A DNA stretch of 64,000 nt from Providencia sp. (GCF_003533305.1 NZ_DOEH01000032.1:50013-114012); one strand, 5' to 3'; shown: positions 7,327 through 15,104, counted from the stretch's first letter. Notes: generated by a model from the letters alone, not told the origin. Numbers and translations are program-made.

Positions 7327-7483
7327 AGGTAATCCCTTGGGAAACAAATCCCTTTGGATACCACATCTATTTTTTAAATAAAAACTCGCGACTGCAAGAT
7401 TTGCTGTTTATAGCAATGGGGTATGGTGGCCTAAGCACTATAGCACGTCGACTATGAATTAGCGCGATTAATAACCAGAAAGC

Positions 7484-7507
7484 AAAAAACCCGCCATTAC
7501 TGACGGG
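7484..7507 (-). terminator. Rho-independent terminator in the late leader
   Basis: Minus-strand stem CCCGTC/GGCGGG (one T-G pair), loop AGTAAT, then six T. It lies within the Q-to-lysis leader, so a late transcript must read through it to reach the lysis genes. Confidence 0.7.
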
Positions 7508-7595
7508 CTTGACCGGGATAATGATTCTACAACTGATGTGATTCGCTGTATAAATATAGTCAATAAATTTAGTTGTGCAAGTTAGTAGTTATTGA

Positions 7596-7682
7596 CTATT
7601 TAATCCAATATGGAATAGCCACAAATAGAAGTATCAATACTAATGCCGCCATTACAGTTTGCAATGTACTAAAAAACCACAT
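7596..7682 (-). CDS. Tiny one-helix membrane protein
   Basis: 28 residues (MWFFSTLQTVMAALVLILLF...) ending in YWIK, almost all one membrane helix. AAGAGGTG lies seven bases upstream of the ATG. Third such peptide gene in the late leader, not part of the duplication. Too short for family assignment. Confidence 0.5.
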   Translation of the reverse strand: MWFFSTLQTVMAALVLILLFVAIPYWIK

Positions 7683-7962
7683 AAAAGCACCTCTTTATAA
7701 TTTACAGCTAATCTGATAATTGTTTGCTGTTATATAAAGTTAGTCGTTTTTAATGTGTTGTAAAGTTTTGTAGGTATCTATAGCAAAAAAATCCGCACAG
7801 TGGCGAGGTTTCATTCTATAAGTTACTGTGACAACGTATTCACTCTTATCACAATATCACCGAATTAGCGTAGCGCACTAATATTGTTATCCTTTCACTG
7901 CTGACAATTACTGTCATTCATAATTGATATAATAGTGAGACACTCAATAATAAGGAGTTTTT

Positions 7963-8343
7963 ATGTTCAAGCCAAATAGCATTATTTTGTATGTAACCGA
8001 TGTGGATAAAAGTACTATTTTTTATTCAAACATATTAAAAGCAGAGCCGATAGAGCAATACAGTGAGTTTTCTGTTTTTGCATTGTCCAATAATTTTATA
8101 TTGGGACTTCAAGCTAAATCTGGAATAGACCCTAAACCTCAGCCTCAGTTTGGCGGCTTTGAAATATGCATGTCCGATGTTAGCAGGCAAGACGTCGATG
8201 ATATCTATCATCAATGGAGTGAGCTTGGCATTGATATTGCAATGAAACCGGTAGACCTTGACTTTGGTTATACATTTGTTGCTGTAGACCCAGATGGCCA
8301 CAGACTCAGAGTATGCGCAACAGATACTACTAATATAAATTAA
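7963..8343 (+). CDS. VOC (glyoxalase/bleomycin-resistance) superfamily protein
   Basis: 126 residues with one vicinal-oxygen-chelate unit pair: IILYVTDVDKSTIFYSNIL at the start, FGGFEICMSDV in the middle and FVAVDPDGHRLRVCA at the end. The family covers glyoxalases, dioxygenases and drug-binding resistance proteins, so substrate cannot be assigned. AAGGAG lies upstream of the ATG. It is on the plus strand against the late transcript, with a terminator between it and the Q-position gene: a moron that may benefit the lysogen. Confidence 0.8.
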   Translation: MFKPNSIILYVTDVDKSTIFYSNILKAEPIEQYSEFSVFALSNNFILGLQAKSGIDPKPQPQFGGFEICMSDVSRQDVDDIYHQWSELGIDIAMKPVDLDFGYTFVAVDPDGHRLRVCATDTTNIN

Positions 8344-8377
8344 TACTAGCTGATTATTTATAGCATTCTTAGAAAGC

Positions 8378-8403
8378 AAAAAACCTCGCATGGGTAGCGA
8401 GGT
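8378..8403 (-). terminator. Terminator after the Q-position gene (tR'-like)
   Basis: Minus-strand stem ACCTCGC/GCGAGGT with a 7-base loop followed by six T, about 85 bases past the DUF1133 stop. Its place just downstream of the Q-position gene is that of lambda tR', the terminator that Q overrides; this role is inferred. Confidence 0.8.
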
Positions 8404-8487
8404 CTTAAATTCGTATCCTGCCTTGCGTGTAAAGCTTCGCGCAGCATATACAGAAACTATAACTTTATTGCTCAAAAAGTCAATAAA

Positions 8488-9039
8488 TCATTTGCAATAG
8501 TGATAATTCCTGCCAAAGGCATCACACATTGGACGATATAACATAAATTCAGCAACTGATAACCAAGCATCAACTCTACGCCTACATGTGGATAATGATA
8601 AATCTGGATGCCTACTATTCATTTCATTTGCGATGCAGAAATTAGACTTTTTATAAACATATCGCTCCTTCAGCACATCCAATAAACCAGCATCAGCACT
8701 CATAACCTCACAAATGACCTTGTCCATATCGCCACCTTCAGCATCGGTGCAGAACCACATACTACTTAATGTTTTTTTATCCTTAAATTCATCTAGAAAC
8801 ATTAACAGTGATTCTTTTGATATACCTGACTTACGCATTCTCTTCATTGCATCTTTTAGCGCTTTTTTTGTAATAGTTGGCTCTTCCAATAACTGATTAA
8901 ACATACCTGCAGCGCTTGGATTTTTACTAAATGCCGCCCATCTACCCCACATAGTTAAACGTCCACGTATCCACACGCTTTCCAATGTACGTAATTTAAA
9001 ATGCTCTTCACTTTTACCTGTTGTTAGTGGATAAATCAC
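8488..9039 (-). CDS. DUF1133 family protein in the antiterminator Q position
   Basis: 183 residues. KLRTLESVWIRGRLTMWGRW, STCRRRVDAWLSVAEFMLYRPMCDAFG and a central Asp/Lys-rich helical part match the DUF1133 phage family as I know it. In lambdoid phages these genes hold the place of late antiterminator Q, between recombination and lysis genes. Several terminators lie downstream before the lysis cassette, which supports an antitermination role. The S-T-C-RRR region resembles a recognition helix. Start is GTG with AGAGG upstream. Function is by position, not proven. Confidence 0.75.
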   Translation of the reverse strand: MIYPLTTGKSEEHFKLRTLESVWIRGRLTMWGRWAAFSKNPSAAGMFNQLLEEPTITKKALKDAMKRMRKSGISKESLLMFLDEFKDKKTLSSMWFCTDAEGGDMDKVICEVMSADAGLLDVLKERYVYKKSNFCIANEMNSRHPDLSLSTCRRRVDAWLSVAEFMLYRPMCDAFGRNYHYCK

Positions 9040-9070
9040 TTAATACCTCTTTAGCAGGCCGCACCCTGCA

Positions 9071-9613
9071 TTAACCGAATACACCAATAGCAAATGCTCT
9101 ATTGGAAAATTGAATAAATAACTCTACTTGAGTACCGTGCTCTTCTTCCCACCCTTTAGGGTCCCGATGTAATTCGTCATGATCTACACGACATAACGGA
9201 ATAACAAAGAAGTCATGTGGTTTTGTTCCCATACCACTAAGGCCACTTCCAATAATATGATGCGCATCATCAGCAATAGATCCGCATATACAACACTGCT
9301 GAGTCTTAACCCACTGTAGATATTTCGTGCTTTCCCAGCGCTTAAGTTTTGGCTTTAGCATTAGGCTTGATGGTGGCTTGGGGTCGATAGTTAAATTCAG
9401 TACCGGCTTTAATTCTTCAATATAACTCAACTCGTCGCTGAAGAAAGAAGATGGAAGAGAGATAGGCCCTACTGATTCATTAGTTAATTGCTCTGGTACC
9501 GGAATAATCAACATGCGGCCATTAAACTTATGAAGTTCGCTTACTCCTGGTCTAAACATAACAGCATTTATTTCAGGAATGCGGATCGGGGTTAATATCC
9601 ACTGGTAACTCAT
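9071..9613 (-). CDS. DUF968 family protein, HNH-like nuclease
   Basis: About 180 residues. The C-terminal half has QQCCICGSIADDAHHIIGSG, GTKPHDFFVIPLC and DHDELHRDP, the Cys/His pattern of DUF968 phage proteins, which carry a treble-clef HNH-like fold. Start at the ATG 9613, with GGAG upstream inside the end of rusA; a longer in-frame start at 9628 is less likely. Lies with rusA in the ninR-like recombination block, so a role in DNA processing is likely. Confidence 0.8.
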   Translation of the reverse strand: MSYQWILTPIRIPEINAVMFRPGVSELHKFNGRMLIIPVPEQLTNESVGPISLPSSFFSDELSYIEELKPVLNLTIDPKPPSSLMLKPKLKRWESTKYLQWVKTQQCCICGSIADDAHHIIGSGLSGMGTKPHDFFVIPLCRVDHDELHRDPKGWEEEHGTQVELFIQFSNRAFAIGVFG

Positions 9614-9617
9614 TCTA

Positions 9618-9998
9618 TTACTCCGCATTTGCGCTTTTAATTAAGCTGATCGTTATTTCAAACCGACCCCCCTTTACGACTTCGCACCACTCCATTTCTA
9701 CACGTTTGACCTGATCATCATCTTTCCAAACCTTAGCGTGAGTTAAAGCATCGAATGCTGCTTTCAAGTAATTATCTATATCTCTCCGCTGTTTTGTAGG
9801 TGGATACATCTTCACAATGACGGATACATCCTCAGTGATTGCCTTTGGTATTTTTCGTAACTGATCATAAACTGCCGCTATCGCAATTATTCGGAACTTA
9901 CGACCCTGCTCACTGAGTAACATTCGGCCTTTCACTGTCCGCCAGCAGGAATTTACACTTGGAGGAAAGGGTAATACTAGCGATATTGATTTATTCAT
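9618..9998 (-). CDS. rusA: RusA-family Holliday junction resolvase
   Basis: 126 residues. RusA dimers cut four-way DNA junctions during phage recombination. Seen: N-terminal PFPPSVNSCWR, and the active site RRDIDNYLKAAFDAL (Asp73, Asp75, Lys79) followed by KDDDQV with the third acidic residue. All known catalytic positions are kept. It starts inside the end of the Lar-like gene and is packed with its neighbours in one operon. Confidence 0.92.
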   Translation of the reverse strand: MNKSISLVLPFPPSVNSCWRTVKGRMLLSEQGRKFRIIAIAAVYDQLRKIPKAITEDVSVIVKMYPPTKQRRDIDNYLKAAFDALTHAKVWKDDDQVKRVEMEWCEVVKGGRFEITISLIKSANAE

Positions 9999-10176
9999 GA
10001 GCTACACCCTTGTTCCACGCTGTAATTGCCGTTTGCTTATCATTTACCTCAGGGCCTTTCTCACCGCAGCTATGGCACTGGATATAAAACCATGTCCTAT
10101 AGCTATGACTTTCTAGGGTGATATTTTCACTGCCACAAAATGGGCAAGGCTGAATTTCTGATATTTTGTTTTTCAC
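9991..10176 (-). CDS. Lar-type restriction alleviation / zinc-ribbon protein
   Basis: 61 residues with CPFCG near the N-terminus and CHSCG in the middle, ending in TAITAWNKG. This is the zinc-ribbon pattern of Lar (Rac RalR) proteins, which modulate host type I restriction-modification. Start is GTG. It overlaps rusA by 8 bases and the upstream gene by 4. With the phage adenine methyltransferase nearby it may help escape restriction. Confidence 0.8.
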   Translation of the reverse strand: MKNKISEIQPCPFCGSENITLESHSYRTWFYIQCHSCGEKGPEVNDKQTAITAWNKGVAHE

Positions 10177-10577
10177 GCTCTTACCCCTGCTAGCAGCTGA
10201 TCTAGATGTTTTATTGATTGATTGCCCATATCACTAACGAATGCTTTTTTAACTATTTTCATTCCACATAAAATATCTTCTTGGTCTTTTGCTTCTTTCT
10301 CCGTATTGATGGGCTCCATAACTTTACCTCGTACCTCTTTTAGCCTTGTAATTGCCATATCATCAACTTTGTAATGATTGGCACTTATCCCACTAAACTT
10401 GGATTTTTTCTTACCAACTTTTTTAATGCAGCCAATTTTCAGCAAGCTTTCAACGGCGATTTGAGCCATGCGCTGCTCGTATCCCAGCATCATTTCAACG
10501 TGTCTCACTGAGAAACTATCTAGATCTCTAATCGTAGTGATAACTTCAATGCTTCGAATGTAAACGCTGTCTTTCAC
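10173..10577 (-). CDS. Hypothetical phage protein, winged-helix-like
   Basis: 134 residues. The N-terminal half (RDLDSFSVRHVEMMLGYEQ ... AVESLLKIGCIKKVG) reads like a winged helix-turn-helix found in phage early proteins; the C-terminal half is helical. GTG start, 4-base overlaps on both sides, so translationally coupled to the methyltransferase and Lar genes. DNA binding is a guess. Confidence 0.65.
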   Translation of the reverse strand: MKDSVYIRSIEVITTIRDLDSFSVRHVEMMLGYEQRMAQIAVESLLKIGCIKKVGKKKSKFSGISANHYKVDDMAITRLKEVRGKVMEPINTEKEAKDQEDILCGMKIVKKAFVSDMGNQSIKHLDQLLAGVRA

Positions 10578-11218
10578 GCCGCTATCTCCATCTTCTTAGC
10601 TAACCACTTAGCTTGCTCAATGAATGCTTTACCGCGCTGCTCTAATTCTTCGCGATTGATGTAACTAAAGGTTTTACCGGTCCATGTTTTATCAAATACA
10701 ACGATTGCCCCGGCAAAGAATGCACCAGTTGGTTTTTGTTTCTCATCAGCTGGGATAAACCACTCAGGAACATCAAAACCAATGCGACCACGGATAAAAC
10801 AGATGTGATCTGCATTTTCTGGCCACCACACTTCGCTAGTCGCCGCTTTCAATAAGAAAACATAACGTCCACCCTTTTCACGCATCGCTGAGGCGTGGGA
10901 CATAATGTGACGAACACCCGTTAGGGCTTGTTTTTCATGATATGAAGAACGAGAGTACGGAGGATTAGCAAATGCAGCGCCACCAACTTCTTTCAGCTTT
11001 TCTGACCAGTCTTGAGTGAGCGCATTATCTTCTGCGGTGTAAAAATGAGGACATTTGCTGTTTTGTCCATCGGTGAATAGATCTAAATTAAATGGGCCAT
11101 ATAGAGAATTAATACCCCAATAGATATCTTCAGGTGTTTTCCATTGATCGCCAACCTCTTTTAACCAATGGGCTGATTTAGCTTTGAGCTCATTGAGCTG
11201 TTGGATATATTTATTCAT
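10574..11218 (-). CDS. Phage DNA N-6-adenine methyltransferase (Dam family)
   Basis: 214 residues. FANPPYS is the catalytic D/NPPY motif of N6-adenine methyltransferases; the N-terminal DQWKTPEDIYWGIN and NLDLFTDGQNSKCP are typical of the phage Dam family (PF05869). It transfers methyl from S-adenosylmethionine to adenine, which can shield phage DNA from restriction or affect replication. The ATG at 11218 has AGAGGGG eight bases upstream; an upstream TTG is less likely. Confidence 0.9.
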   Translation of the reverse strand: MNKYIQQLNELKAKSAHWLKEVGDQWKTPEDIYWGINSLYGPFNLDLFTDGQNSKCPHFYTAEDNALTQDWSEKLKEVGGAAFANPPYSRSSYHEKQALTGVRHIMSHASAMREKGGRYVFLLKAATSEVWWPENADHICFIRGRIGFDVPEWFIPADEKQKPTGAFFAGAIVVFDKTWTGKTFSYINREELEQRGKAFIEQAKWLAKKMEIAA

Positions 11219-11534
11219 CAAGCAGCCCCTCTCCGCTGGTGGATTTATGGGGCTGTACTTCTACTTTTTCGCCATTTTCGGTAATATAGTCCGATGATTC
11301 ACTTTTAAGCTGGTGGGCTTTAGCGAGTTCGATGATACGTATATATCGCTGCTGAACACTTAAAGTGCCTGTATGGTTTTCAATTCCACGCTGACGGAAA
11401 ATAACTAATAATTTTCTATCATCATTCCACATTCCACGAAGTTCACAGATAAGCCACCAGCGACGAAGCTGTTTAATCACCGCAATTAAGCCAAATACAT
11501 TCACACCGTAAATTTCTTTAGATTCACTACGCAT
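11211..11534 (-). CDS. Hypothetical phage protein
   Basis: 107 residues from the ATG at 11534, which overlaps the stop of the replication gene as TGATG; a longer frame would run deep into that gene. RRWWLICELRGMW is an amphipathic Trp-rich stretch, followed by helical sequence and an acidic tail. No family recognised. Part of the early operon. Confidence 0.6.
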   Translation of the reverse strand: MRSESKEIYGVNVFGLIAVIKQLRRWWLICELRGMWNDDRKLLVIFRQRGIENHTGTLSVQQRYIRIIELAKAHQLKSESSDYITENGEKVEVQPHKSTSGEGLLDE

Positions 11535-12598
11535 CACGCTGTCACCTCTTTCGCTGCTAGTTCTGCGGCTTGTTGCCAAACGCCAATCCACGCCTTACGA
11601 CCGACAAAATCAGTCATACGCCTAACGCCAGATTTACCGGCTAGCTCAACTGCAATTTCTTCAATACGATTTTTGGCTGGTGAACGTGAACCGATGAGGC
11701 GAGTAAATGCTTCATCACGCTCAACCGTATCGACTTTGATTTTTTGCTCACCCGCTAAGCGCAGGGTTAAATCATCCCATTGGCTGCGCAGTGTTTTCGG
11801 GCACTGAACATTCTTTTTCCAGAATTCATCTTGGCTAATGCGCTTGTAGAATTGGCAAATCTCTTTGTGGGAATGGCCGTCAATCTCGTTCATCAAGCGA
11901 ACATCATTTGCCCATTCTGTGAAGTTAGGCTCCTTAGGGGCTTTCAAACCTAACTCTTTGAAAACTTCACATTTGAGACCAAACAGCCAGTTAGCACACT
12001 TGAGGTCATCAGCAGATCCCCATTTTTGATAGTTAGGGCTGTAAATCACGGCTTCTGGATAACGATTCAAAAAATCAATTTTAGGCTGGTCGCTTAATTC
12101 GTCAGAATTCTGCGACGAAAGAGTATTTACTAATGGATCATGTATTGAAGTTACTGACGGATCGCCCCCAGATTCTGGCGGGTCAAAACGATTAATTTTG
12201 CTCGATTCTGACGGGACAGATTTTGATGCAACAGATTTTGATGCAACAGATTTTGATGCGTCAGGATTTGACGTGTCAGATTCTGGCGGTTGAGGAATGG
12301 CAGCCATCGCCGCTGAAGCTAACTTGCCAACATTCAATTGATAAATATTGCTCGTGTTGCGGTTACCTTTGCGGCGCTTCTCACTTGATAACCAGCCTGC
12401 TTTCTCTAAGCCTTTGATAGCTGTACGCACGGTGCTTTCACCTGCGCCAATTTGACGGGCAATAGTCGGCACTGATGGCCAGCAAATGCCTTCATCATTT
12501 GAGAAGTCAGCAAGGCGAGCCATGATAGCAACCGAGGTTATCTTTAAACCCGCACTCGCGCAGCCATCCCAGACGTAACTTGATAGTTTTACACTCAT
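11534..12598 (-). CDS. Phage replication initiation protein (O-like), helix-turn-helix
   Basis: 354 residues. Residues 1-90 form a winged helix (DEGICWPSVPTIARQIGAGES, HTH_36 type) that should bind the origin. Residues about 95-140 are a low-complexity linker with repeated ASKSV units, encoded by 15-bp direct repeats. The C-terminal half is helical and may recruit a host helicase, as lambda O does through P; no separate helicase gene follows. Place, domain order and embedded repeats all match the lambda O arrangement. Confidence 0.8.
   Translation of the reverse strand: MSVKLSSYVWDGCASAGLKITSVAIMARLADFSNDEGICWPSVPTIARQIGAGESTVRTAIKGLEKAGWLSSEKRRKGNRNTSNIYQLNVGKLASAAMAAIPQPPESDTSNPDASKSVASKSVASKSVPSESSKINRFDPPESGGDPSVTSIHDPLVNTLSSQNSDELSDQPKIDFLNRYPEAVIYSPNYQKWGSADDLKCANWLFGLKCEVFKELGLKAPKEPNFTEWANDVRLMNEIDGHSHKEICQFYKRISQDEFWKKNVQCPKTLRSQWDDLTLRLAGEQKIKVDTVERDEAFTRLIGSRSPAKNRIEEIAVELAGKSGVRRMTDFVGRKAWIGVWQQAAELAAKEVTA
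12201..12290. repeat. Iteron-like 15-bp repeats, candidate phage replication origin
   Basis: Six consecutive 15-base units: ACAGATTTTGATGCA three times with one final base change (12216-12260), flanked by diverged units CTCGATTCTGACGGG, TCAGGATTTGACGTG and TCAGATTCTGGCGGT. They lie inside the replication gene and encode its linker, like the iterons of lambda ori inside O. Confidence 0.7.
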
Positions 12599-12606
12599 GT
12601 TGCTAC

Positions 12607-12786
12607 CTACTTAACTTCTGAATAATATTTTTTAAAATCACTAAGCGGCACAAAGCACGGATGCTCATAATCATCGAGCATGAAAATAACTCGCTGCTTT
12701 TGCCTATCCCACTCAATGACTTTGACGATACGACCGCGCTTATCTCTGAAATACCGGTCAAGGTTCTTATGCTTTTCATTGGACAT
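12607..12786 (-). CDS. DUF4222-like small phage protein
   Basis: 59 residues: LDRYFRDKRGRIVKVIEWDR, QRVIFMLDDYEHPCFVPLSDFK. This matches the short beta-rich DUF4222 proteins seen beside phage replication genes. It overlaps the end of the upstream gene by 11 bases and precedes the replication gene by 8. Function unknown. Confidence 0.7.
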   Translation of the reverse strand: MSNEKHKNLDRYFRDKRGRIVKVIEWDRQKQRVIFMLDDYEHPCFVPLSDFKKYYSEVK

Positions 12787-13072
12787 GAGCCTCGCCTTCG
12801 CTATTGAAATAAAAGTTAGCCCAGTCGCTTTTTAAATCGGCGATATCTACCAACTGTTGTTTGGTCTGGTAGTTGCCCAGAGCGTCAGCTGACGTTATGA
12901 TTTCGACATATTGAAACAGACCATTTTTAGAAACGGATAAGCACTTAAATTGCTTTCTCTTACTGATTTGGTTTAAACTGCTCATGCTAGTTACTCCACA
13001 CAAGTTGTTATTAGCAACCGACGCCTCGGACCGCATATCTGGGGCGTCACCCTTTCTAGCGTTACTCATCAT
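12776..13072 (-). CDS. Hypothetical early phage protein
   Basis: 98 residues from the ATG that overlaps the CII-like stop (AAATGATG), with AGGGTG upstream. A second candidate start at 12985 follows TGTGTGGAGT, the ribosome binding motif seen before several other genes of this prophage. The C-terminal part (FKCLSVSKNGLFQYVEIITS) is beta-rich. No family recognised. Confidence 0.55.
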   Translation of the reverse strand: MMSNARKGDAPDMRSEASVANNNLCGVTSMSSLNQISKRKQFKCLSVSKNGLFQYVEIITSADALGNYQTKQQLVDIADLKSDWANFYFNSEGEAHVQ

Positions 13073-13527
13073 TTAGTCACCCTATAAACAGCTGGCAGTG
13101 AATTCACAAAACCCCAGGCATAAGCACAAACCTTCTCAAGCTTTCTGTTGATTGCCTTGATTTCATCATCAGTTAAAACGCCGTCAGCAATGCTATCTTG
13201 GATAAGGACGGATAAAGCACCTTGCATGGCACCAAGCTTCATTCTGATATCAAACAACTCGACCTTATCTAAATTCTCAGGGTCTACTTTCTTTGCTGGG
13301 GTTATTCCATGGCGATCCATGTGATATTCCACCAGCAACTTAGTGCCAGATAATTCTTCCATTGCTTCCAAATCATCATTTTCAAAGAAACGACAGCCAT
13401 TTTTTTCATACAGATTGTTGTTGAAGGTGGTTTCGCTCATGCCTAAAGCAGCTGCCATTGCAGAACGACCACCAGGCATTGCCTTGCACATTTGTTTAAC
13501 GACTTCTTTTAATGTTTGTTTGCACAT
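13069..13527 (-). CDS. YmfL-family / CII-like regulatory protein
   Basis: 152 residues. MCKAMPGGRSAMAAALGMS, ETTFNNNLYEKNGCRFFE and LEAMEELSG match the YmfL family of e14-type prophages, which take the place of lambda cII right after cro. An N-terminal helix-turn-helix is followed by a helical C-terminal region. It probably controls the lysis-lysogeny choice. Operon with cro and the early genes. Confidence 0.85.
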   Translation of the reverse strand: MCKQTLKEVVKQMCKAMPGGRSAMAAALGMSETTFNNNLYEKNGCRFFENDDLEAMEELSGTKLLVEYHMDRHGITPAKKVDPENLDKVELFDIRMKLGAMQGALSVLIQDSIADGVLTDDEIKAINRKLEKVCAYAWGFVNSLPAVYRVTK

Positions 13528-13564
13528 ATCTACAATTCCGTTGTTTTGTTGGTAGTTAACTGAT

Positions 13565-13804
13565 TTAGTTGGTTTTGGTATCGTTTGTTTGTCCCGTACC
13601 TATTAACTCATATAGATCTGGCCTTATTTCATGGGGTAATACAGTGCTATTAGTTGCCTTAACTATCGACATAACTAATCTTGCATCGACACCACCACCA
13701 TGAAGCCACCGCCACACGGTTGGTTGACTGACTCCGCAAAGAACAGCTAATTTTTTTTGTCCACCCGCAATATCAATAGCTTTTTGTATGGCTTGATTTT
13801 TCAT
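13565..13804 (-). CDS. Cro-like repressor, YdaS family
   Basis: 79 residues with helix-turn-helix IDIAGGQKKLAVLCGVSQ, then TVWRWLHGG, the YdaS signature of Rac. Divergent from cI with three operator sites between. First gene of the early leftward transcript; it should repress cI and early transcription in the lytic route. Confidence 0.88.
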   Translation of the reverse strand: MKNQAIQKAIDIAGGQKKLAVLCGVSQPTVWRWLHGGGVDARLVMSIVKATNSTVLPHEIRPDLYELIGTGQTNDTKTN

Positions 13805-13838
13805 TTTTTAACCTTTTTAGTATTATCACAAGACAAAT

Positions 13839-13903
13839 AATAGCAATGAGTATTAAAATATACAATAGCAATGAGAATTTGATTTTTAATACTCATAACT
13901 ATA
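13839..13903. promoter_or_regulatory. Operator region between cro and cI (OR-like), three sites
   Basis: Three 16-bp sites: AATAGCAATGAGTATT (13839-13854), AATAGCAATGAGAATT (13864-13879) and, inverted, AATACTCATAACTATA (13888-13903), spaced 25 and 24 bases start to start. This matches the triple operator spacing of lambda OR. The same word recurs at 14791-14825. Confidence 0.8.
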
Positions 13904-13914
13904 AATTCACTTTC

Positions 13915-14508
13915 ATGAAAACTACTTTGTCTGAACGCCTTCAAGAGGCGATGAAATATAGGGGCAACATGACACAAGGTGCTTTAGCTGAAGCGTCGGG
14001 TGTTGCTCAACCTACAATTTGGCGATTAGTTAACGGAAAAGCCAAAGGCTCAGTAAAACTAGTTGATATAGCCAATGCATTAGCTGTAAATATTGATTGG
14101 TTAGCGAATGGCGTGGGGGAAATGGATGGCCCTAATAAAGAGCTGAAATTTAGATTAGATAAATCACTCAATATCCCCGTATGGAATGAGGTAGGCGAGA
14201 CTGACGAGTTTGTGATCTCTCCGATAGGTAAGCCGCTAGCATCATACCGCGCGTACATACTAAGTCGTAATACTGGTTGCGCAGAAGCTCCAAATGGAAG
14301 TATTGCTATCGTGGATACTGAAGTAACACCAGGAACGGGGGATCTGGTGGTAGCAAAAGTAAATGACTCCATATCTGTTTATAAATATCTAGATGGTGGT
14401 AGTCATGGCTTTCTGGCCGTCGATGATAACCGCGTCCCTTTAATTGATTTATCCTCATCCTTTTTTATTGGGGTCGTTGTGTTTCTGATCCGAGATTTTA
14501 GAAGGTAG
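13915..14508 (+). CDS. CI-type repressor, XRE + S24 peptidase domains
   Basis: 197 residues from the ATG at 13915; an in-frame start 23 codons earlier would lie across the operators. N-terminal XRE helix-turn-helix (MTQGALAEASGVAQPTIWR) and a C-terminal LexA/CI-like S24 domain (NTGCAEAPNGSIAIVDTEV, GDLVVAKVNDS). The hinge lacks an obvious Ala-Gly cleavage site, and the usual Ser/Lys dyad is hard to place, so RecA-driven self-cleavage is uncertain. It maintains lysogeny by binding the five operator sites. Confidence 0.9.
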   Translation: MKTTLSERLQEAMKYRGNMTQGALAEASGVAQPTIWRLVNGKAKGSVKLVDIANALAVNIDWLANGVGEMDGPNKELKFRLDKSLNIPVWNEVGETDEFVISPIGKPLASYRAYILSRNTGCAEAPNGSIAIVDTEVTPGTGDLVVAKVNDSISVYKYLDGGSHGFLAVDDNRVPLIDLSSSFFIGVVVFLIRDFRR

Positions 14509-14790
14509 CTTGTCTTATTTTTCTTACTGACAAGCACCTCTCTGTATTCTCCCGCCCCACATCTCACCAAAACTATCACCATCGTCTCATTCCTCTCGAA
14601 TATAACATTGTAGCTTTTGGGTGATTTACTGTATATTTATACAGTAAATTAATTTATACTTTATATTCCTACTGAAAATTTGCAAGAAATATTATCTTAA
14701 ATACTTAATACTTTTCCGTATTAAATTCAATTTATAAAAATAAAATGATATTTATCAGTGCTGTATAAGCAATCACCCGCACACCATAAA

Positions 14791-14825
14791 AATACCTATT
14801 GCTATATTTAATACTCATTGCTATA
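14791..14825. promoter_or_regulatory. Second operator region (OL-like), two sites
   Basis: AATACCTATTGCTATA (14791-14806) and AATACTCATTGCTATA (14810-14825) repeat the inter-cro-cI operator word in the opposite orientation, about 40 bases before the first gene of the plus-strand early operon. The rest of 14509-14790 has no gene, only a GCTTGTC/GACAAGC hairpin (14508-14535) after cI. Confidence 0.78.
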
Positions 14826-14866
14826 TTCATTCCATCAACGGTTAAACGTGAAAACAAGGAATTAAT

Positions 14867-15076
14867 ATGCAACCCAATTCAAATGAACCCATCGTTACTT
14901 TTAGTGTGCCAATGTCGCAGGCTGATGTGCGTGAGTGGATACTTGAAAAAGCTAAACAGATTAACAATCTGCAAAAGCTCCGCACAGACCGCAATGATCT
15001 GCAATCTAAACTCGAAAAGCTCGACGATGAAATAGCAGAATGCATAGACATGTGTGCTGTCACTATTAGTGCTTAA
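14867..15076 (+). CDS. Hypothetical early protein, coiled coil
   Basis: 69 residues: VTFSVPMSQADVREWILEKA then a long charged helix with heptads (NLQKLRTDRNDLQSKLEKLD). First gene after the OL-like operators, with AAGGAA upstream of the ATG. It holds the place of lambda N but lacks the Arg-rich N-terminus of N proteins. Unknown. Confidence 0.6.
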   Translation: MQPNSNEPIVTFSVPMSQADVREWILEKAKQINNLQKLRTDRNDLQSKLEKLDDEIAECIDMCAVTISA

Positions 15077-15104
15077 TTGAATTTAACTGTGTGGAGTGAT
15101 GGTT

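Larger units (their letters stand above)
7043..7507. repeat. Direct repeat copy B of the prophage duplication
   Basis: Second copy of the 5098-5560 segment. Compared with copy A, the tRNA has decayed, the small membrane gene has diverged and the 3' tail keeps a functional-looking terminator. A 16-base segment at 7048-7063 is the exact reverse complement of 5101-5116. Confidence 0.85.

Noticed and set aside
8035..8475. Minus-strand reading frame of 146 codons
   Set aside because: It lies opposite the well-supported VOC gene and crosses a strong terminator.
12216..12260. CRISPR-like short repeats
   Set aside because: The 15-bp units are contiguous without spacers and lie inside a coding frame, so they are iterons or coding repeats.
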